IMG/VR virus record: IMGVR_UViG_3300046507_000230 | Coordinates: 1-31,047 of that record | Source of the DNA: a virus | Reading direction: 5' to 3' (one strand) | DNA: 31,047 nt | Part shown: positions 21,183 through 29,051 of the stretch, in pieces | Layout of the letters: every line of letters begins with the position of its first letter | Position numbering within the stretch: the first letter of the stretch is position 1 | Position numbers and translations under genes: made by a program | Notes under the pieces: model-generated | Database searches by the model: none | Seen by the model: the letters and a program-made list of their open reading frames with translations, nothing else | What the model was told of the DNA's origin: nothing

Positions 21183-21836
21183 ATGGACACTATGTTCTGG
21201 GCTGCGCTTCTCGGCATCGTCTGGATTGACTTGCTGCTCTCCGGCGACAACGCGGTAGTTATCGCGATGGTCAGCCGCCAGCTGCCAGCTAACAAGCAGA
21301 AATGGGGCATCATCGGGGGCACCGTGGCCGCTATCGGCCTCCGGGTGGCCATGGCGTTCTTCGCTGCGGCCCTTCTGGGCGTACCTGGGCTCAGCCTGAT
21401 CGGCGGCGTCTTCCTGCTCTACGTGGCAGCTAAGCTTGTCACGGGCGAGGACGACGAAGGGGGCTCTGTGAAGCCCGCAGTGACCCTGTGGGCCGCTATT
21501 GCCACCATTGCAGCTGCGGACGCCAGCATGAGCCTCGACAACGTCATGGCCATTGCCGCGCTGTCTCACGGCTCGATGCTGCTTATGGCTGTCGGCGTGC
21601 TCCTGTCGATCCCAATGGTTATCGCTGGCGCCGCTATCATCTCCAAGGTCATTGGTCGCTTCCCGGTCCTCGTGTGGGCCGGTGGCGCTCTGTTGGCTTG
21701 GGTGGCTGGGGGCATTATCGCAGCTGACCCGTGGGCAGTGCCGTACGTTGACCACTACATGACAGCGGCGGCCTGCGTGGTTGCCGTGCTGGCCGTTGGC
21801 TGGTTCTCGCAGGACAGGGGGCTGGCTGATGCGTGA
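21183..21836 (+). CDS. TerC/YjbE-family integral membrane protein
   Basis: 217 residues from ATG 21183 (AAGGA seven bases upstream). About seven transmembrane segments are visible. The paired conserved motifs of the family are IVWIDLLLSGDNAVVIAMV (N-terminal) and AADASMSLDNVMAIAAL (middle), each with Asp/Asn in the membrane, the presumed metal-translocation sites. TerC-family proteins export manganese and contribute to tellurite and metal stress resistance; the length is closest to the YjbE subgroup. It is an unusual gene for a T7-like phage. It follows the TerB-like and coiled-coil genes, so they may form one metal-stress complex. Confidence 0.9.
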   Translation: MDTMFWAALLGIVWIDLLLSGDNAVVIAMVSRQLPANKQKWGIIGGTVAAIGLRVAMAFFAAALLGVPGLSLIGGVFLLYVAAKLVTGEDDEGGSVKPAVTLWAAIATIAAADASMSLDNVMAIAALSHGSMLLMAVGVLLSIPMVIAGAAIISKVIGRFPVLVWAGGALLAWVAGGIIAADPWAVPYVDHYMTAAACVVAVLAVGWFSQDRGLADA

Positions 21837-22164
21837 GCTAACTAAAGAGCAAGAAGAGCTTCTGGCCCTTGTCGCTACGGTAAAGTGGCGCGAGGAGGCA
21901 GCGCGAAATGCAGCGGCCAACGAGGAAGCTATGGCCGCAGCTAGGGCTGAGTCCGATAGGCTCTGGGCGATCCGGCGTGCCGAGGCGGAAGCCGAGGAGC
22001 AGAGGCAGCGGGAAGTCCTCATCCCCCTCAAGGAAGCCCTGAAGGCTGCTGGCATCCAGTTGGCGTTCAACGGCTACTACGATGGCTGTTGGATGAAATT
22101 CAAGGTCGGTAACGGCCCCGTGGTCGAACTGGAAGATGGATTGGACACATTCGAGGATGACTGA
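21829..22164 (+). CDS. Hypothetical coiled-coil protein, 111 residues
   Basis: ATG 21829 overlaps the TerC-like gene by eight bases. Residues 1-70 are a highly charged coiled coil (KEQEELLALVATVKWREEAA), and residues 78-111 a small acidic globular part (YDGCWMKFKVGNGPVVELED). No family recognised. Its stop overlaps the next ATG. Confidence 0.65.
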   Translation: MRELTKEQEELLALVATVKWREEAARNAAANEEAMAAARAESDRLWAIRRAEAEAEEQRQREVLIPLKEALKAAGIQLAFNGYYDGCWMKFKVGNGPVVELEDGLDTFEDD

Positions 22165-22364
22165 TGCTTGAACTACCGGTTGATTGGAACGACCCGACGC
22201 CGACCCGCACCACCCACGCCCCTTACGACGTACAGCGGACCCCACGAGGGTCCGTAGTCGTTTGTAGGTCCCATGTGGTGACTGACGAACTCAAGGACGG
22301 AGAGGCGCGTGCGCTAGCTATCGCCCTCAACATGGAATTCGAGACAAGGATGCTGAAGCAATGA
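22164..22364 (+). CDS. Hypothetical protein, 66 residues
   Basis: ATG 22164 overlaps the preceding TGA. The product (PTRTTHAPYDVQRTPRGSVV) has a beta-rich start and a C-terminal helix. Stop overlaps the next ATG. No family recognised. Confidence 0.6.
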   Translation: MLELPVDWNDPTPTRTTHAPYDVQRTPRGSVVVCRSHVVTDELKDGEARALAIALNMEFETRMLKQ

Positions 22365-22579
22365 ACGAACGCGAACACGCACCATATCACGAGCGGCGGC
22401 TGGAGCAGCAGCAGCTGGACGCCCTCCTGCGCATTGAGGAGCAGCTATTCGCTATCGGCAAGGCGCTCACGGCCCGCACGGTAGTCACAGGGCCTTCAGA
22501 GGAGCCCGAGGAGGACGAGCCGAGCGTGAATGCCCGGGGTGAGATTACCCCACCGAAGCAGCGCGGCAAGCGGAAGTGA
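22361..22579 (+). CDS. Hypothetical charged protein, 72 residues
   Basis: ATG 22361 overlaps the preceding stop. A helix rich in Gln/Leu (RRLEQQQLDALLRIEEQLFA) is followed by an acidic then basic disordered tail (PKQRGKRK). No family recognised. Confidence 0.55.
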   Translation: MNEREHAPYHERRLEQQQLDALLRIEEQLFAIGKALTARTVVTGPSEEPEEDEPSVNARGEITPPKQRGKRK

Positions 22580-22752
22580 AGCTGCAAACCTTTGACTGCG
22601 GCGAGCTAGTCGAAGCGCTAGCCGAAGTCATCGAGCAGTACATGGAGACGCACCCGGAATCCACGCATGACGAGGTCGCGGCAACGGTCAGCTACGTGCA
22701 TGGGTGCATCTTCCGGTTAGCTAGCGAAACACCACCAAGCAAATTGCATTGA
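22576..22752 (+). CDS. Hypothetical protein, 58 residues, GTG start
   Basis: GTG 22576 overlaps the previous TGA (GTGA). The product is helical and acidic (GELVEALAEVIEQYMETHPE), with Cys at 8 and 44. No family recognised. Confidence 0.55.
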   Translation: MKLQTFDCGELVEALAEVIEQYMETHPESTHDEVAATVSYVHGCIFRLASETPPSKLH

Positions 22753-22759
22753 GGGATAC

Positions 22760-23167
22760 ATGGGCTACTACGACTACGACTATGCTTCGTTCGAAGACCT
22801 GAAGGGCCGCACGATCAAGGCTATTGAGGTCGAGCGCACCAACGACGACTATATCAAGTTTGCGATGGACAACGGAGACGTGTACCGTATGGACCATCAT
22901 CAGGACTGCTGCGAGCACGTCTATATCGAGGACATCTGCGGTGATCTGGAAGACCTTATAGACACTCCGATCCTTGTTGCCGAAGAGCGCACGCAGGACG
23001 AAGAAGTTGGCGAAGACGACTACGGCGATGCCATGTGGACGTTCTACGAACTGCGGACCATCAAGGGCTCTGTGACCATCCGGTGGCACGGTAGCTCGAA
23101 TGGCTACTACAGCATCGGCGTCGGCTTCGTGAAGCTGCGGCCGGAAGAGCAGCGGCTGGACGCGTGA
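22760..23167 (+). CDS. DUF7448-like protein, 135 residues
   Basis: ATG 22760 follows TGAGGGATAC. The signature YRMDHHQDCCEHVYIEDICG plus the C-terminal TIRWHGSSNGYYSIGVGF matches a conserved phage/bacterial family of unknown role (I recall DUF7448). The HHQDCC and Asp/Glu residues could bind metal. The N-terminus is Tyr/Asp-rich. Stop overlaps the next GTG. Confidence 0.8.
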   Translation: MGYYDYDYASFEDLKGRTIKAIEVERTNDDYIKFAMDNGDVYRMDHHQDCCEHVYIEDICGDLEDLIDTPILVAEERTQDEEVGEDDYGDAMWTFYELRTIKGSVTIRWHGSSNGYYSIGVGFVKLRPEEQRLDA

Positions 23168-23331
23168 CTACCTACGTCAACTTCGGAAACATGCCGCTGA
23201 ATGAGCAGCTGCGTGAGATGTACCCGTGGCTATCCGAGGAGCAGTCGCGGGTGATCGAGCGCGAGGCGTACTACGCTCTGGCGAAGAAGGCCTATGAGAT
23301 GGCCCGCGCCTTCAAGCCCCTTACTTCGTGA
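23164..23331 (+). CDS. Hypothetical protein, 55 residues, GTG start
   Basis: GTG 23164 overlaps the preceding TGA. The product is helical (SEEQSRVIEREAYYALAKKA). Last gene of the long plus-strand operon; it ends 70 bases before the bidirectional terminator. Confidence 0.55.
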   Translation: MTTYVNFGNMPLNEQLREMYPWLSEEQSRVIEREAYYALAKKAYEMARAFKPLTS

Positions 23332-23400
23332 AGCTAGGCTAGTAGCTGAGGCTGTCCAAAGGCCGGAAGGCCAACTCCGCGTAACAAACGGTGCCGCACG

Positions 23401-23446
23401 AAAAAACCCCCTAGGAATCCATAATGGACCCTAGGGGGAATTTTTT
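23401..23446. terminator. Strong bidirectional terminator between convergent operons
   Basis: CCCCCTAGG (23407-23415) pairs perfectly with CCTAGGGGG (23430-23438). The loop itself holds TCCA-taa-TGGA. Six As precede the stem and six Ts follow the GAA after it, so it works on both strands. It separates the plus-strand replication operon from the minus-strand virion operon. Confidence 0.92.
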
Positions 23447-23801
23447 AGCCAGCCTTAGCTGCCATAGCGGCGGCAACAGCAGCCATAGTGTCTGCTACGC
23501 CAGTTACTCCCACAGCCACCGGAGAAACCGGGACATCCGCGACTGCAGGCTCAATAGGAGAGACAGGGGCCGGGGCGAGAGCCGAAGGCGCAAGGGCCGC
23601 AGCTACCGCAGTGAGACCAGCGGCCTCAGCGGGCGTATTGGCAGCGGCGACAAGCTGCGCCGTAAGGGCGTCAACGTCGGCCTGCGCCTGCACGAGTTCG
23701 GCTTTCGCAGCATCACGCTCAGCGGCGACGGAGGCAACCGAGGAGGCGAGAGAGGCTACCTTGGTAACCGCGTCGGTAAGTTTAGAGAGGTCGAGAGGCA
23801 A
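23445..23801 (-). CDS. Ala/Pro/Val-rich helical protein, 118 residues, TTG start
   Basis: TTG at 23801 is the first possible start after an in-frame TAA and has AAGGA nine bases upstream. Residues 1-55 are coiled-coil-like (VTKVASLASSVASVAAERDA), and 60-100 are rich in Ala, Pro and Val (ALAPAPVSPIEPAVADVPVS). Its stop TAA lies in the T-run of the terminator. A minor structural or spanin-like role is possible, but nothing firm is visible. Confidence 0.6.
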   Translation of the reverse strand: MPLDLSKLTDAVTKVASLASSVASVAAERDAAKAELVQAQADVDALTAQLVAAANTPAEAAGLTAVAAALAPSALAPAPVSPIEPAVADVPVSPVAVGVTGVADTMAAVAAAMAAKAG

Positions 23802-23897
23802 TTAGAAAATCCTTGTTGAAATTAGATACATTCAGGAGGGCTTGCAACTCCCACGAAGCCGGGGTACTGAAGCTCTTTCACATTTAGGCGGTTTTAG

Positions 23898-24116
23898 ATG
23901 CGGATTCTTAGCTGGCTTAAGGCCGCCCACAGAGATACCCAATACGAATGGCACGCATACGCAATACTACCGTTCCAAACCATTCGCCTGAAAGACGGCT
24001 CTACAGCCCATATGCCCGAGATCATCATGCGCCGCCGCTTACACGATGGGCTGTGGGAGCACCGCCGTATGACCGATGCGGAGCGGACTGAGGAGTATCT
24101 TAGAGACGCCTGGTAG
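23898..24116 (+). CDS. Plus-strand phage protein inside the late region, 72 residues
   Basis: ATG 23898 with AGGCGG seven bases upstream. YEWHAYAILPFQTIRLKDG, followed by IMRRRLHDGLWEHRRMTDAE and ending YLRDAW, resembles a small phage protein family that I recall as a hypothetical protein with MRRR...WEYR motifs. It is opposite to every other gene right of the terminator, so it needs its own promoter; none is clear in 23802-23897. The SGNH gene ends only ten bases away, convergent. Confidence 0.65.
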   Translation: MRILSWLKAAHRDTQYEWHAYAILPFQTIRLKDGSTAHMPEIIMRRRLHDGLWEHRRMTDAERTEEYLRDAW

Positions 24117-24126
24117 TGATCTGCGA

Positions 24127-25578
24127 TCAGTGGATGATCGATGGGTTGAACACACCGCTAGTGTTGTAAAGCATGTTCATGGGCGGGCACTCGTGGATGC
24201 CGTCGCTCGTCGGCGGGTTGCAGAACATCGTTGTCGCACTGCCGATAGTGTTCGTCAGTGCCATGTTATAGGTGCCTGTCCCGCCCGTGCCGGTACCGAA
24301 AGTCTGGATTTGCTGGGCCGCAAGACCGCCAATCTCGCTTATCGCCGTATTAGTTGTCAGGGCGCCGCTCGCCACAGCGGAGACTGTCATGGTCTTGGTG
24401 GCAATAGTCGCGGTGAATTGAGATGTGATCGTATCGACACGCCATTTCCCGCTGTTGCGCGTAACCTCGGCAATGTCCGCAAATTCGAGATAGCCTGCGA
24501 CCCCGGCGATGCCCCCGGCACGCAACAGGTCGTTATAGGCGGTGCGTTGAGCTTCCTTGGTCGAGACAGTTTGGTTAGCCGTCGTCGAGAATGCGTCGGT
24601 GGATGTAGTAACAGAAGTGAGCGTGCATAAAAACGCAGGCTTTCCTGCAAGGTACTGCATCCCTAGAATACTCTGCGCGTCGGAAACGCTCTGCGCTGGC
24701 GTCCGTGCGGGGAAGTTGTTGATACCCAGCTCATAGACGATGTGCGAACACCACTGAGCAAGCTCGCGCTGCTTTGTGCTCTGCGCGATATAGTTCGGAG
24801 TGGATTGCGAGTGCACGCCGTCGTTGATGTACGGGAAATAAGGCCCGACCGATCTGGCCAACTGGCCGACATCCGTCGACGCATCGTTGAAGAAATCAAG
24901 CGCGCCCTCAACACGACTATCACCAAGCAAGAAAATCGCGGGAGTGTTCGACGGTCCAATAATGGCAGCGGGACAGAAACCAGCATCACCGACTGTATTG
25001 GTGCTGGTGATGGTGCCGCCCATGGTCTGGTCGGTGAGTCCAGATGCCGCCTGCTTGAAGCGCTCACCGTTGAGTTCATCGCGGCCACCGTTGTAGATGG
25101 AAGCAACACCCAAAGCAGCCGGGGAATTGTTCAAAAACCCTGCGGCTGATTGCCAGAAGATGCGCACAAAGAACGCCGCACCTGCGGGGATGCTGACGTT
25201 CACCATATCGGACACGTTGTTCGTGTTGTCGGGCAATATGCCCGTCGCAGAACCGCCGAAGGTGATTTGCGTGAACGTGCCGTTGTATTCGAACGCTGCT
25301 GTTACAGTCGCCGTTCCGCCTAGCGCGTGTTCAGCCAAGTCCTGATGCTTCACCCACCACGTAGGAATAACGATGGCAGCCGAGGTTATCGTCGTGCGCG
25401 CGATATGGCGCGAGCGGGACATGACTTGGTTGGTGGCGCCGAACGTCGCCGTGTTATTTGGATGACGTGAGCGCGTAGCTAGCTGGCGGATCGGAGGGCC
25501 GGCTGATACGCCTGACACCCTCCGTCTATTCTTTCCAATCGACGGAACGCCGGGAACGAAGATGTTCGTCGGCGCCAT
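24127..25578 (-). CDS. SGNH/GDSL-type hydrolase tail protein with inserted beta domain
   Basis: 483 residues; ATG at 25578 overlaps the upstream gene's TAA (TAATG). Catalytic pattern: IFLLGDSRVEG with nucleophile S221, YELGINNF with G285 and N287, and TSDGIHE with D459 and H462. Residues about 381-455, between Asn and the Asp-His pair, hold an inserted repeat-like module with VSAVASGALTT and FGTGTGGTGTY, a beta motif common in phage tail proteins. GDSL esterases on tails deacetylate host surface polysaccharides. It is the last large gene of the virion operon, consistent with a receptor-modifying tail protein. Confidence 0.75.
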   Translation of the reverse strand: MAPTNIFVPGVPSIGKNRRRVSGVSAGPPIRQLATRSRHPNNTATFGATNQVMSRSRHIARTTITSAAIVIPTWWVKHQDLAEHALGGTATVTAAFEYNGTFTQITFGGSATGILPDNTNNVSDMVNVSIPAGAAFFVRIFWQSAAGFLNNSPAALGVASIYNGGRDELNGERFKQAASGLTDQTMGGTITSTNTVGDAGFCPAAIIGPSNTPAIFLLGDSRVEGALDFFNDASTDVGQLARSVGPYFPYINDGVHSQSTPNYIAQSTKQRELAQWCSHIVYELGINNFPARTPAQSVSDAQSILGMQYLAGKPAFLCTLTSVTTSTDAFSTTANQTVSTKEAQRTAYNDLLRAGGIAGVAGYLEFADIAEVTRNSGKWRVDTITSQFTATIATKTMTVSAVASGALTTNTAISEIGGLAAQQIQTFGTGTGGTGTYNMALTNTIGSATTMFCNPPTSDGIHECPPMNMLYNTSGVFNPSIIH

Positions 25579-25853
25579 TAGAAGTTCTCGACGGCGCAGA
25601 CCACCTGAGTACCCGAGGCAACGATGCCGTACACAGCGTCTGTGGTTTCTAGGGCCACAGAGGCCCCGACGACACCCGGGAGCAGAAGGCCGTTCGAAAC
25701 GGTCACGCTGGCGTTGCCGAGATAGACCGCAGTAGTACCTGTGTTCTCGATGACGACAGTATCGCGGCCGGAGCGCTGAGCGACGATAAGAGTAGCGGTG
25801 ACGCCAACGGTCGCCTGCGAGGTGACGAAGTTGGCGTTAAGGTTCTTGCTCAC
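25578..25853 (-). CDS. Small beta-rich virion-type protein, 91 residues, GTG start
   Basis: GTG at 25853 overlaps the upstream TGA. The sequence SKNLNANFVTSQATVGVTAT, then RDTVVIENTGTTAVYLGNAS and VYGIVASGTQVVCAVENF, is a compact beta-sandwich pattern found in many tailed-phage genomes without assigned role. It could be a decoration or fibre-associated protein. Confidence 0.65.
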   Translation of the reverse strand: MSKNLNANFVTSQATVGVTATLIVAQRSGRDTVVIENTGTTAVYLGNASVTVSNGLLLPGVVGASVALETTDAVYGIVASGTQVVCAVENF

Positions 25854-26011
25854 TTAGGGTCCTTCTTGAACCATTTGAAATAGATTTGCGTCCCCACCCA
25901 AACGATTGACACGAACAGGAAGAGTGTCTGGAGGAACGGATTAACGAGCGGCATCGCGAGGAAATACTGAGCGAGGCCGACGCCTGCCGTGGCGTTGGTT
26001 GCGTGGTCCAT
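25850..26011 (-). CDS. Small membrane protein, possible T7 gp17.5-like holin, 53 residues
   Basis: ATG at 26011 overlaps the upstream TGA. Hydrophobic span at about residues 25-43 (FLQTLFLFVSIVWVGTQIYF) followed by KWFKKDPK. The N-terminus (MDHATNATAGVGLAQYFLAM) is amphipathic. Shape and place in the lysis cluster fit a T7-like class II holin. The family cannot be proven from sequence alone. Confidence 0.55.
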   Translation of the reverse strand: MDHATNATAGVGLAQYFLAMPLVNPFLQTLFLFVSIVWVGTQIYFKWFKKDPK

Positions 26012-26424
26012 CAGATTCTCTTTGCCCATGCCTGCGAGACACCAGCTACGAGGGAGGAAGCACCAGCTATGCCGAACATCCAGTTCGTGATTTGGTGCGC
26101 GAATTCGAGGGCGTCAGCGGGGGCCTTAGCGACTTCCCAGCCGAGCGCGGGGAACGTGCTGACCCAGAAGATGCTGCCGTAGTAGAGCATCACAGGGAGC
26201 ACCCCGAGGGCCCAAGCAATCCAGAAGACAGGATGGCCCATAGCTACTTGCAGCACTGAGGCCGCAGCTTGGACCCGCGAGACTTCCGCTTGGACAACTG
26301 CGATACCAACGTCCTTAGCGTCAGCGCTGCGAGCAGCCGCTGTGTCTTGCCTCTTGTTGAGGTACGCAAGGAGCCCATTGAGGAAGCCGGGGAGGCTTGT
26401 GAGGAGACTAAAGAGCCACGTCAT
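26011..26424 (-). CDS. Three-helix membrane protein, GTA-holin-like, 137 residues
   Basis: ATG at 26424 overlaps the upstream TGA and has AAGGAG eight bases upstream. An N-terminal hydrophobic helix (MTWLFSLLTSLPGFLNGLLA), a helical linker rich in Ala/Val, then two more hydrophobic segments (VFWIAWALGVLPVMLYYGSI and WMFGIAGASSLVAGVS). This resembles the three-transmembrane holin family (GTA_holin_3TM-like). It likely helps endolysin reach the cell wall. Confidence 0.6.
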   Translation of the reverse strand: MTWLFSLLTSLPGFLNGLLAYLNKRQDTAAARSADAKDVGIAVVQAEVSRVQAAASVLQVAMGHPVFWIAWALGVLPVMLYYGSIFWVSTFPALGWEVAKAPADALEFAHQITNWMFGIAGASSLVAGVSQAWAKRI

Positions 26425-26669
26425 TCCGTGGTCTCCTTTCGTGCCTGATAGGCAGACAGGAGGACCGCGAGCGTGCGGAAGACCACCTTAGCTAGACCAA
26501 CCGTAGCTACGATGGCCGGGGCGTACTTGCCGAGGTAGGGGACCGATGACAAGTCAATGGCCCCGAGTTGGTCGCAAGCCTCAGCAAGTCCGCTGAAGAC
26601 AATAAGCAGGGCGCCCGCCTGAAGGAGCTTAGAACTCTTCAGGGCGTCCCAGATTACATGGAGGTGCAT
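26421..26669 (-). CDS. Membrane protein in lysis cluster, 82 residues
   Basis: ATG at 26669, two bases after the endolysin stop. Two hydrophobic parts (LLQAGALLIVFSGLAEACDQ and APAIVATVGLAKVVFRTLAV). It overlaps the next gene by ATGA. A holin or antiholin role is plausible from context only. Confidence 0.55.
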   Translation of the reverse strand: MHLHVIWDALKSSKLLQAGALLIVFSGLAEACDQLGAIDLSSVPYLGKYAPAIVATVGLAKVVFRTLAVLLSAYQARKETTE

Positions 26670-26671
26670 TG

Positions 26672-27310
26672 TTATCGCTTAGCCCCGAACAGCCGCAGGA
26701 TGGCGTTGAGGATCGTGAGGAGCGTGTTGAGCAGCGAGGGCTTCACAGGGGCAGCCGGAGGCGCCGGGGGCACTGAGGGGCCCTGTGCGGGCGGCGTGCC
26801 CATTACGAAATACTTGGACACGTCTAGCTGATAGCCTTTGCTGTAAACCGGGTGATGCGTGGCGCTCACGGGGAAGACGAGGACCTTACCGCTGGACGAA
26901 TAGGCGCCTTCCTTGAACAGCCGCTTCTCTTTGTTGCGACGCTCAGTGATTTCAGGCGGCTGGTGGTAGAGGTCGAACGCTTCGCCAATCTGGGCGATGG
27001 TGCGGCCATGACAGAGCTTAGCTAGGTTGCCCGGGCCAACGTTATAACAGAAGGACACGAGGGCATCGAACTGCGCCTGTGTGAGCGCGAGGTTCAACTT
27101 GCGCACCGGGGCCACGTAGGACTCAATGCGGTATTTGAACATGGTGATGGCTTTATCGATGGTGATGGTCCCCATGGTCTGGGGGTCCAACCCATCGGCC
27201 TTAGTGATGCCGACGCCGATTGTCCAAACGCCAACCGAGTCAAGGTAGGGAGAAAGGCAAACGCCTTCGTGGCTCATGATTTCAATGAGCCCTTTGGTCG
27301 AGATGTTCAT
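26672..27310 (-). CDS. Endolysin, GH24 lysozyme with C-terminal extension
   Basis: 212 residues from ATG 27310. The T4-lysozyme-type triad is E15 (SHEGVCLSPYLDS), D24 and T30 (GVWTIGVG), with the exact E-x8-D-x5-T spacing. Later LTQAQFDALVSFCYNVGPGN matches the family's second motif. After about residue 150 comes a Pro/Ala linker (PPAQGPSVPPAPPAAP) and a hydrophobic-amphipathic end (LLNTLLTILNAILRLFGAKR), longer than a minimal T4-like enzyme, perhaps for outer-membrane contact. It cleaves peptidoglycan for lysis. Confidence 0.88.
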   Translation of the reverse strand: MNISTKGLIEIMSHEGVCLSPYLDSVGVWTIGVGITKADGLDPQTMGTITIDKAITMFKYRIESYVAPVRKLNLALTQAQFDALVSFCYNVGPGNLAKLCHGRTIAQIGEAFDLYHQPPEITERRNKEKRLFKEGAYSSSGKVLVFPVSATHHPVYSKGYQLDVSKYFVMGTPPAQGPSVPPAPPAAPVKPSLLNTLLTILNAILRLFGAKR

Positions 27311-27329
27311 TAGCTATTTCTTGGTGCGT

Positions 27330-28367
27330 TTATGGGACTTCGTAGGTGATGCCCACACTGACGATGGCGCCGTTGGCGATGAAGGTTGCCCCGGTGGCCC
27401 CGCGTGCGTAAACCTGAGTTGCGGAGACGTTTCCAATTACAGCCGCACCGGATGCCCCGCTCGTGGCCCGCTCGTAGGCGCACCCCACGTATACGTTGGC
27501 GGCGGCGGTCACAGGCAGCGAAGCAATGACGCCTCCAGCGCCAGTCCCTGCCGTGGTGATGGTAATGTCAACCTGAAGGAAAACAGTCTTGCCGCTCTGT
27601 CGGTAGCGGCCTGTCGCTGTTGCTGTGGTAATGGTCCCGGACTGGGCAGTGATTGTGGGCGTGTATGCGGTCCAAGCGCCCCCCAGCACTCCGTTGTTTG
27701 CTAGAACGAAGGCCGTAGTTGCCAGCTTGGTACTATTGTCTCCGGCAGTCTGCGTCGGGGCTGTGGGTGACCCTGTAAGGGCCGGTGACGCCAGAGGTGC
27801 TAGAAGTGCGTCAGCGTTCGCGCGAAGAGTAGCCTCCGCAGAGACTGCGGCTGCGGTGAAGGCCGTAGTTGCCAGCTGTGTAGTGCTGGTGCCCGCAGTA
27901 GCCGTAGGGGCCGTAGGCGTGCCCGTGAGAGCCGGGGAAGCCAGCGGCGCCTTGAGGGCCAGCGCCGACGTGGTCGCGGCGGCATCTGCTCGCGAGGTGT
28001 CCGTTGGGTGCCTGTGGTCCTCGTGGGCCCATTTGGTGCTAGTGCCAACAGCCGCCGTGCCATCAATAAGCGGAGTAGCCGTGCCTGCGGCCGACTGCAC
28101 AGCCGAGGCGGCACCGGCCGCGCTATTGGCGGCATTAGTCGCACTTGTGGCAGCGTTCGCTGCGTCAATGTCCGCTTGGGCCACGAGGGCCTGAATTTGA
28201 GATAGAACATCGTCAGCTACAGCTATCGGCACATAGTTGCCGCCGTTCGGATAGAACGAGCTAGGGGCGGTATTGTTACCGCCGCTAGGATTACTGTTGC
28301 CGTCGTTCTGCGTGGGGTAGTCGGTGGCGAAGTTGGGCGTATCGCCGTAGAAAGAGCTATCGGCCAT
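27330..28367 (-). CDS. Tail fibre with duplicated 50-residue repeat
   Basis: 345 residues from ATG 28367, which overlaps the upstream TAA (TAATG); a TTG six bases earlier is less likely. N-terminal disordered region with NPSGGNN, a long Ala-rich coiled coil (ADIDAANAATSATNAANSAA), the motif WAHEDHRHPTDTSRA, then two copies of a repeat (APLASPALTGTPTAPT / APLASPALTGSPTAPT, each ending TTAF) 150 bases apart, then a beta-rich C-terminus. The layout is typical of phage fibre shafts that attach to the tail and contact the host. Confidence 0.75.
   Translation of the reverse strand: MADSSFYGDTPNFATDYPTQNDGNSNPSGGNNTAPSSFYPNGGNYVPIAVADDVLSQIQALVAQADIDAANAATSATNAANSAAGAASAVQSAAGTATPLIDGTAAVGTSTKWAHEDHRHPTDTSRADAAATTSALALKAPLASPALTGTPTAPTATAGTSTTQLATTAFTAAAVSAEATLRANADALLAPLASPALTGSPTAPTQTAGDNSTKLATTAFVLANNGVLGGAWTAYTPTITAQSGTITTATATGRYRQSGKTVFLQVDITITTAGTGAGGVIASLPVTAAANVYVGCAYERATSGASGAAVIGNVSATQVYARGATGATFIANGAIVSVGITYEVP
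27709..27957 (-). repeat. Tandem 150-base repeat inside the fibre gene
   Basis: AAGGCCGTAGTTGCCAGCT begins both units, near 27709 and 27859, with related sequence to about 27807 and 27957. The two encode the matching fibre repeats and could recombine to change fibre length. Confidence 0.75.
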
Positions 28368-29035
28368 TACCAACCCATGCCGTCAGACTGAGACCAGTCA
28401 TTGTTGAACAGGAGCGCAGGGCGCACGGCGGCGTCTGCTGTTAGCTCGTCGCTGTCCGCCATGGCCTGAAGGTTCTGGGTGATCTGGCTATAGCGCTGCT
28501 CGAATACCTGGCTGCGGTCGTCGTTGTAGAAGTCAGCCGCTGCGGAGAGCGCACCGTAGACCACAGCATCCCAAGCAACGCGGGAGATGGTGTTGGTGTC
28601 CGTGGAGTTCACGAGCGGCGCAAATTCGGCGTAGTAGACAATCTCGATAACAGACCCCACTTTGGGCTGCGGCCCGAGCACCCAGTAGCCGCCGCGCCTT
28701 GCGAAGACTTTGGGAATGTCTGGCAACTCTGCGCGTGACATAGCTTCCTTTAGCTGCACGCGCTGGAGCGGGTAGTCGATGTAGCCGGTGTTGTCGCTGT
28801 CTACGTTGATGTCGATTAGTTCAAGAAGGTCCGAGGGGATCACGAGGCCCAAGGTGGGGTCGAAGGTGTTGGGGATCGTGTAGCGGACAATCTTCTCCAT
28901 GAAGGGAACGCGAAGCTCGCGCTGCAACCTCATGATCGACTGAGAGATAAAGGTGGTCGCAAGCGCCGGGTTGGCATTCAGGTCGCTGCGGTTCATGAGC
29001 GCGAGAAATTGCGCGGTTAGCTGGCTGAGGTTCAC
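28367..29035 (-). CDS. Head-tail adaptor/connector-like protein
   Basis: 222 residues, GTG start at 29035 with AGGA upstream. The pattern LTAQFLALMNRSDLNANPAL, IPNTFDPTLGLVIPSDLLEL and RVAWDAVVYGALSAAADFYN fits the helical-plus-loop adaptor proteins that follow the capsid gene in SU10- and HMO-type podophages. It would join portal to tail. The exact family is not certain. Confidence 0.6.
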   Translation of the reverse strand: MNLSQLTAQFLALMNRSDLNANPALATTFISQSIMRLQRELRVPFMEKIVRYTIPNTFDPTLGLVIPSDLLELIDINVDSDNTGYIDYPLQRVQLKEAMSRAELPDIPKVFARRGGYWVLGPQPKVGSVIEIVYYAEFAPLVNSTDTNTISRVAWDAVVYGALSAAADFYNDDRSQVFEQRYSQITQNLQAMADSDELTADAAVRPALLFNNDWSQSDGMGW

Positions 29036-29051
29036 AGCGCTTGCGTCCTAA

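Noticed and set aside
21159-22070. 303-codon minus-strand open frame
   Set aside because: Antisense to the TerC-like gene, low-complexity His/Arg-rich sequence.
24076-24630. 184-codon plus-strand open frame
   Set aside because: Antisense to the GDSL hydrolase gene, no domain.
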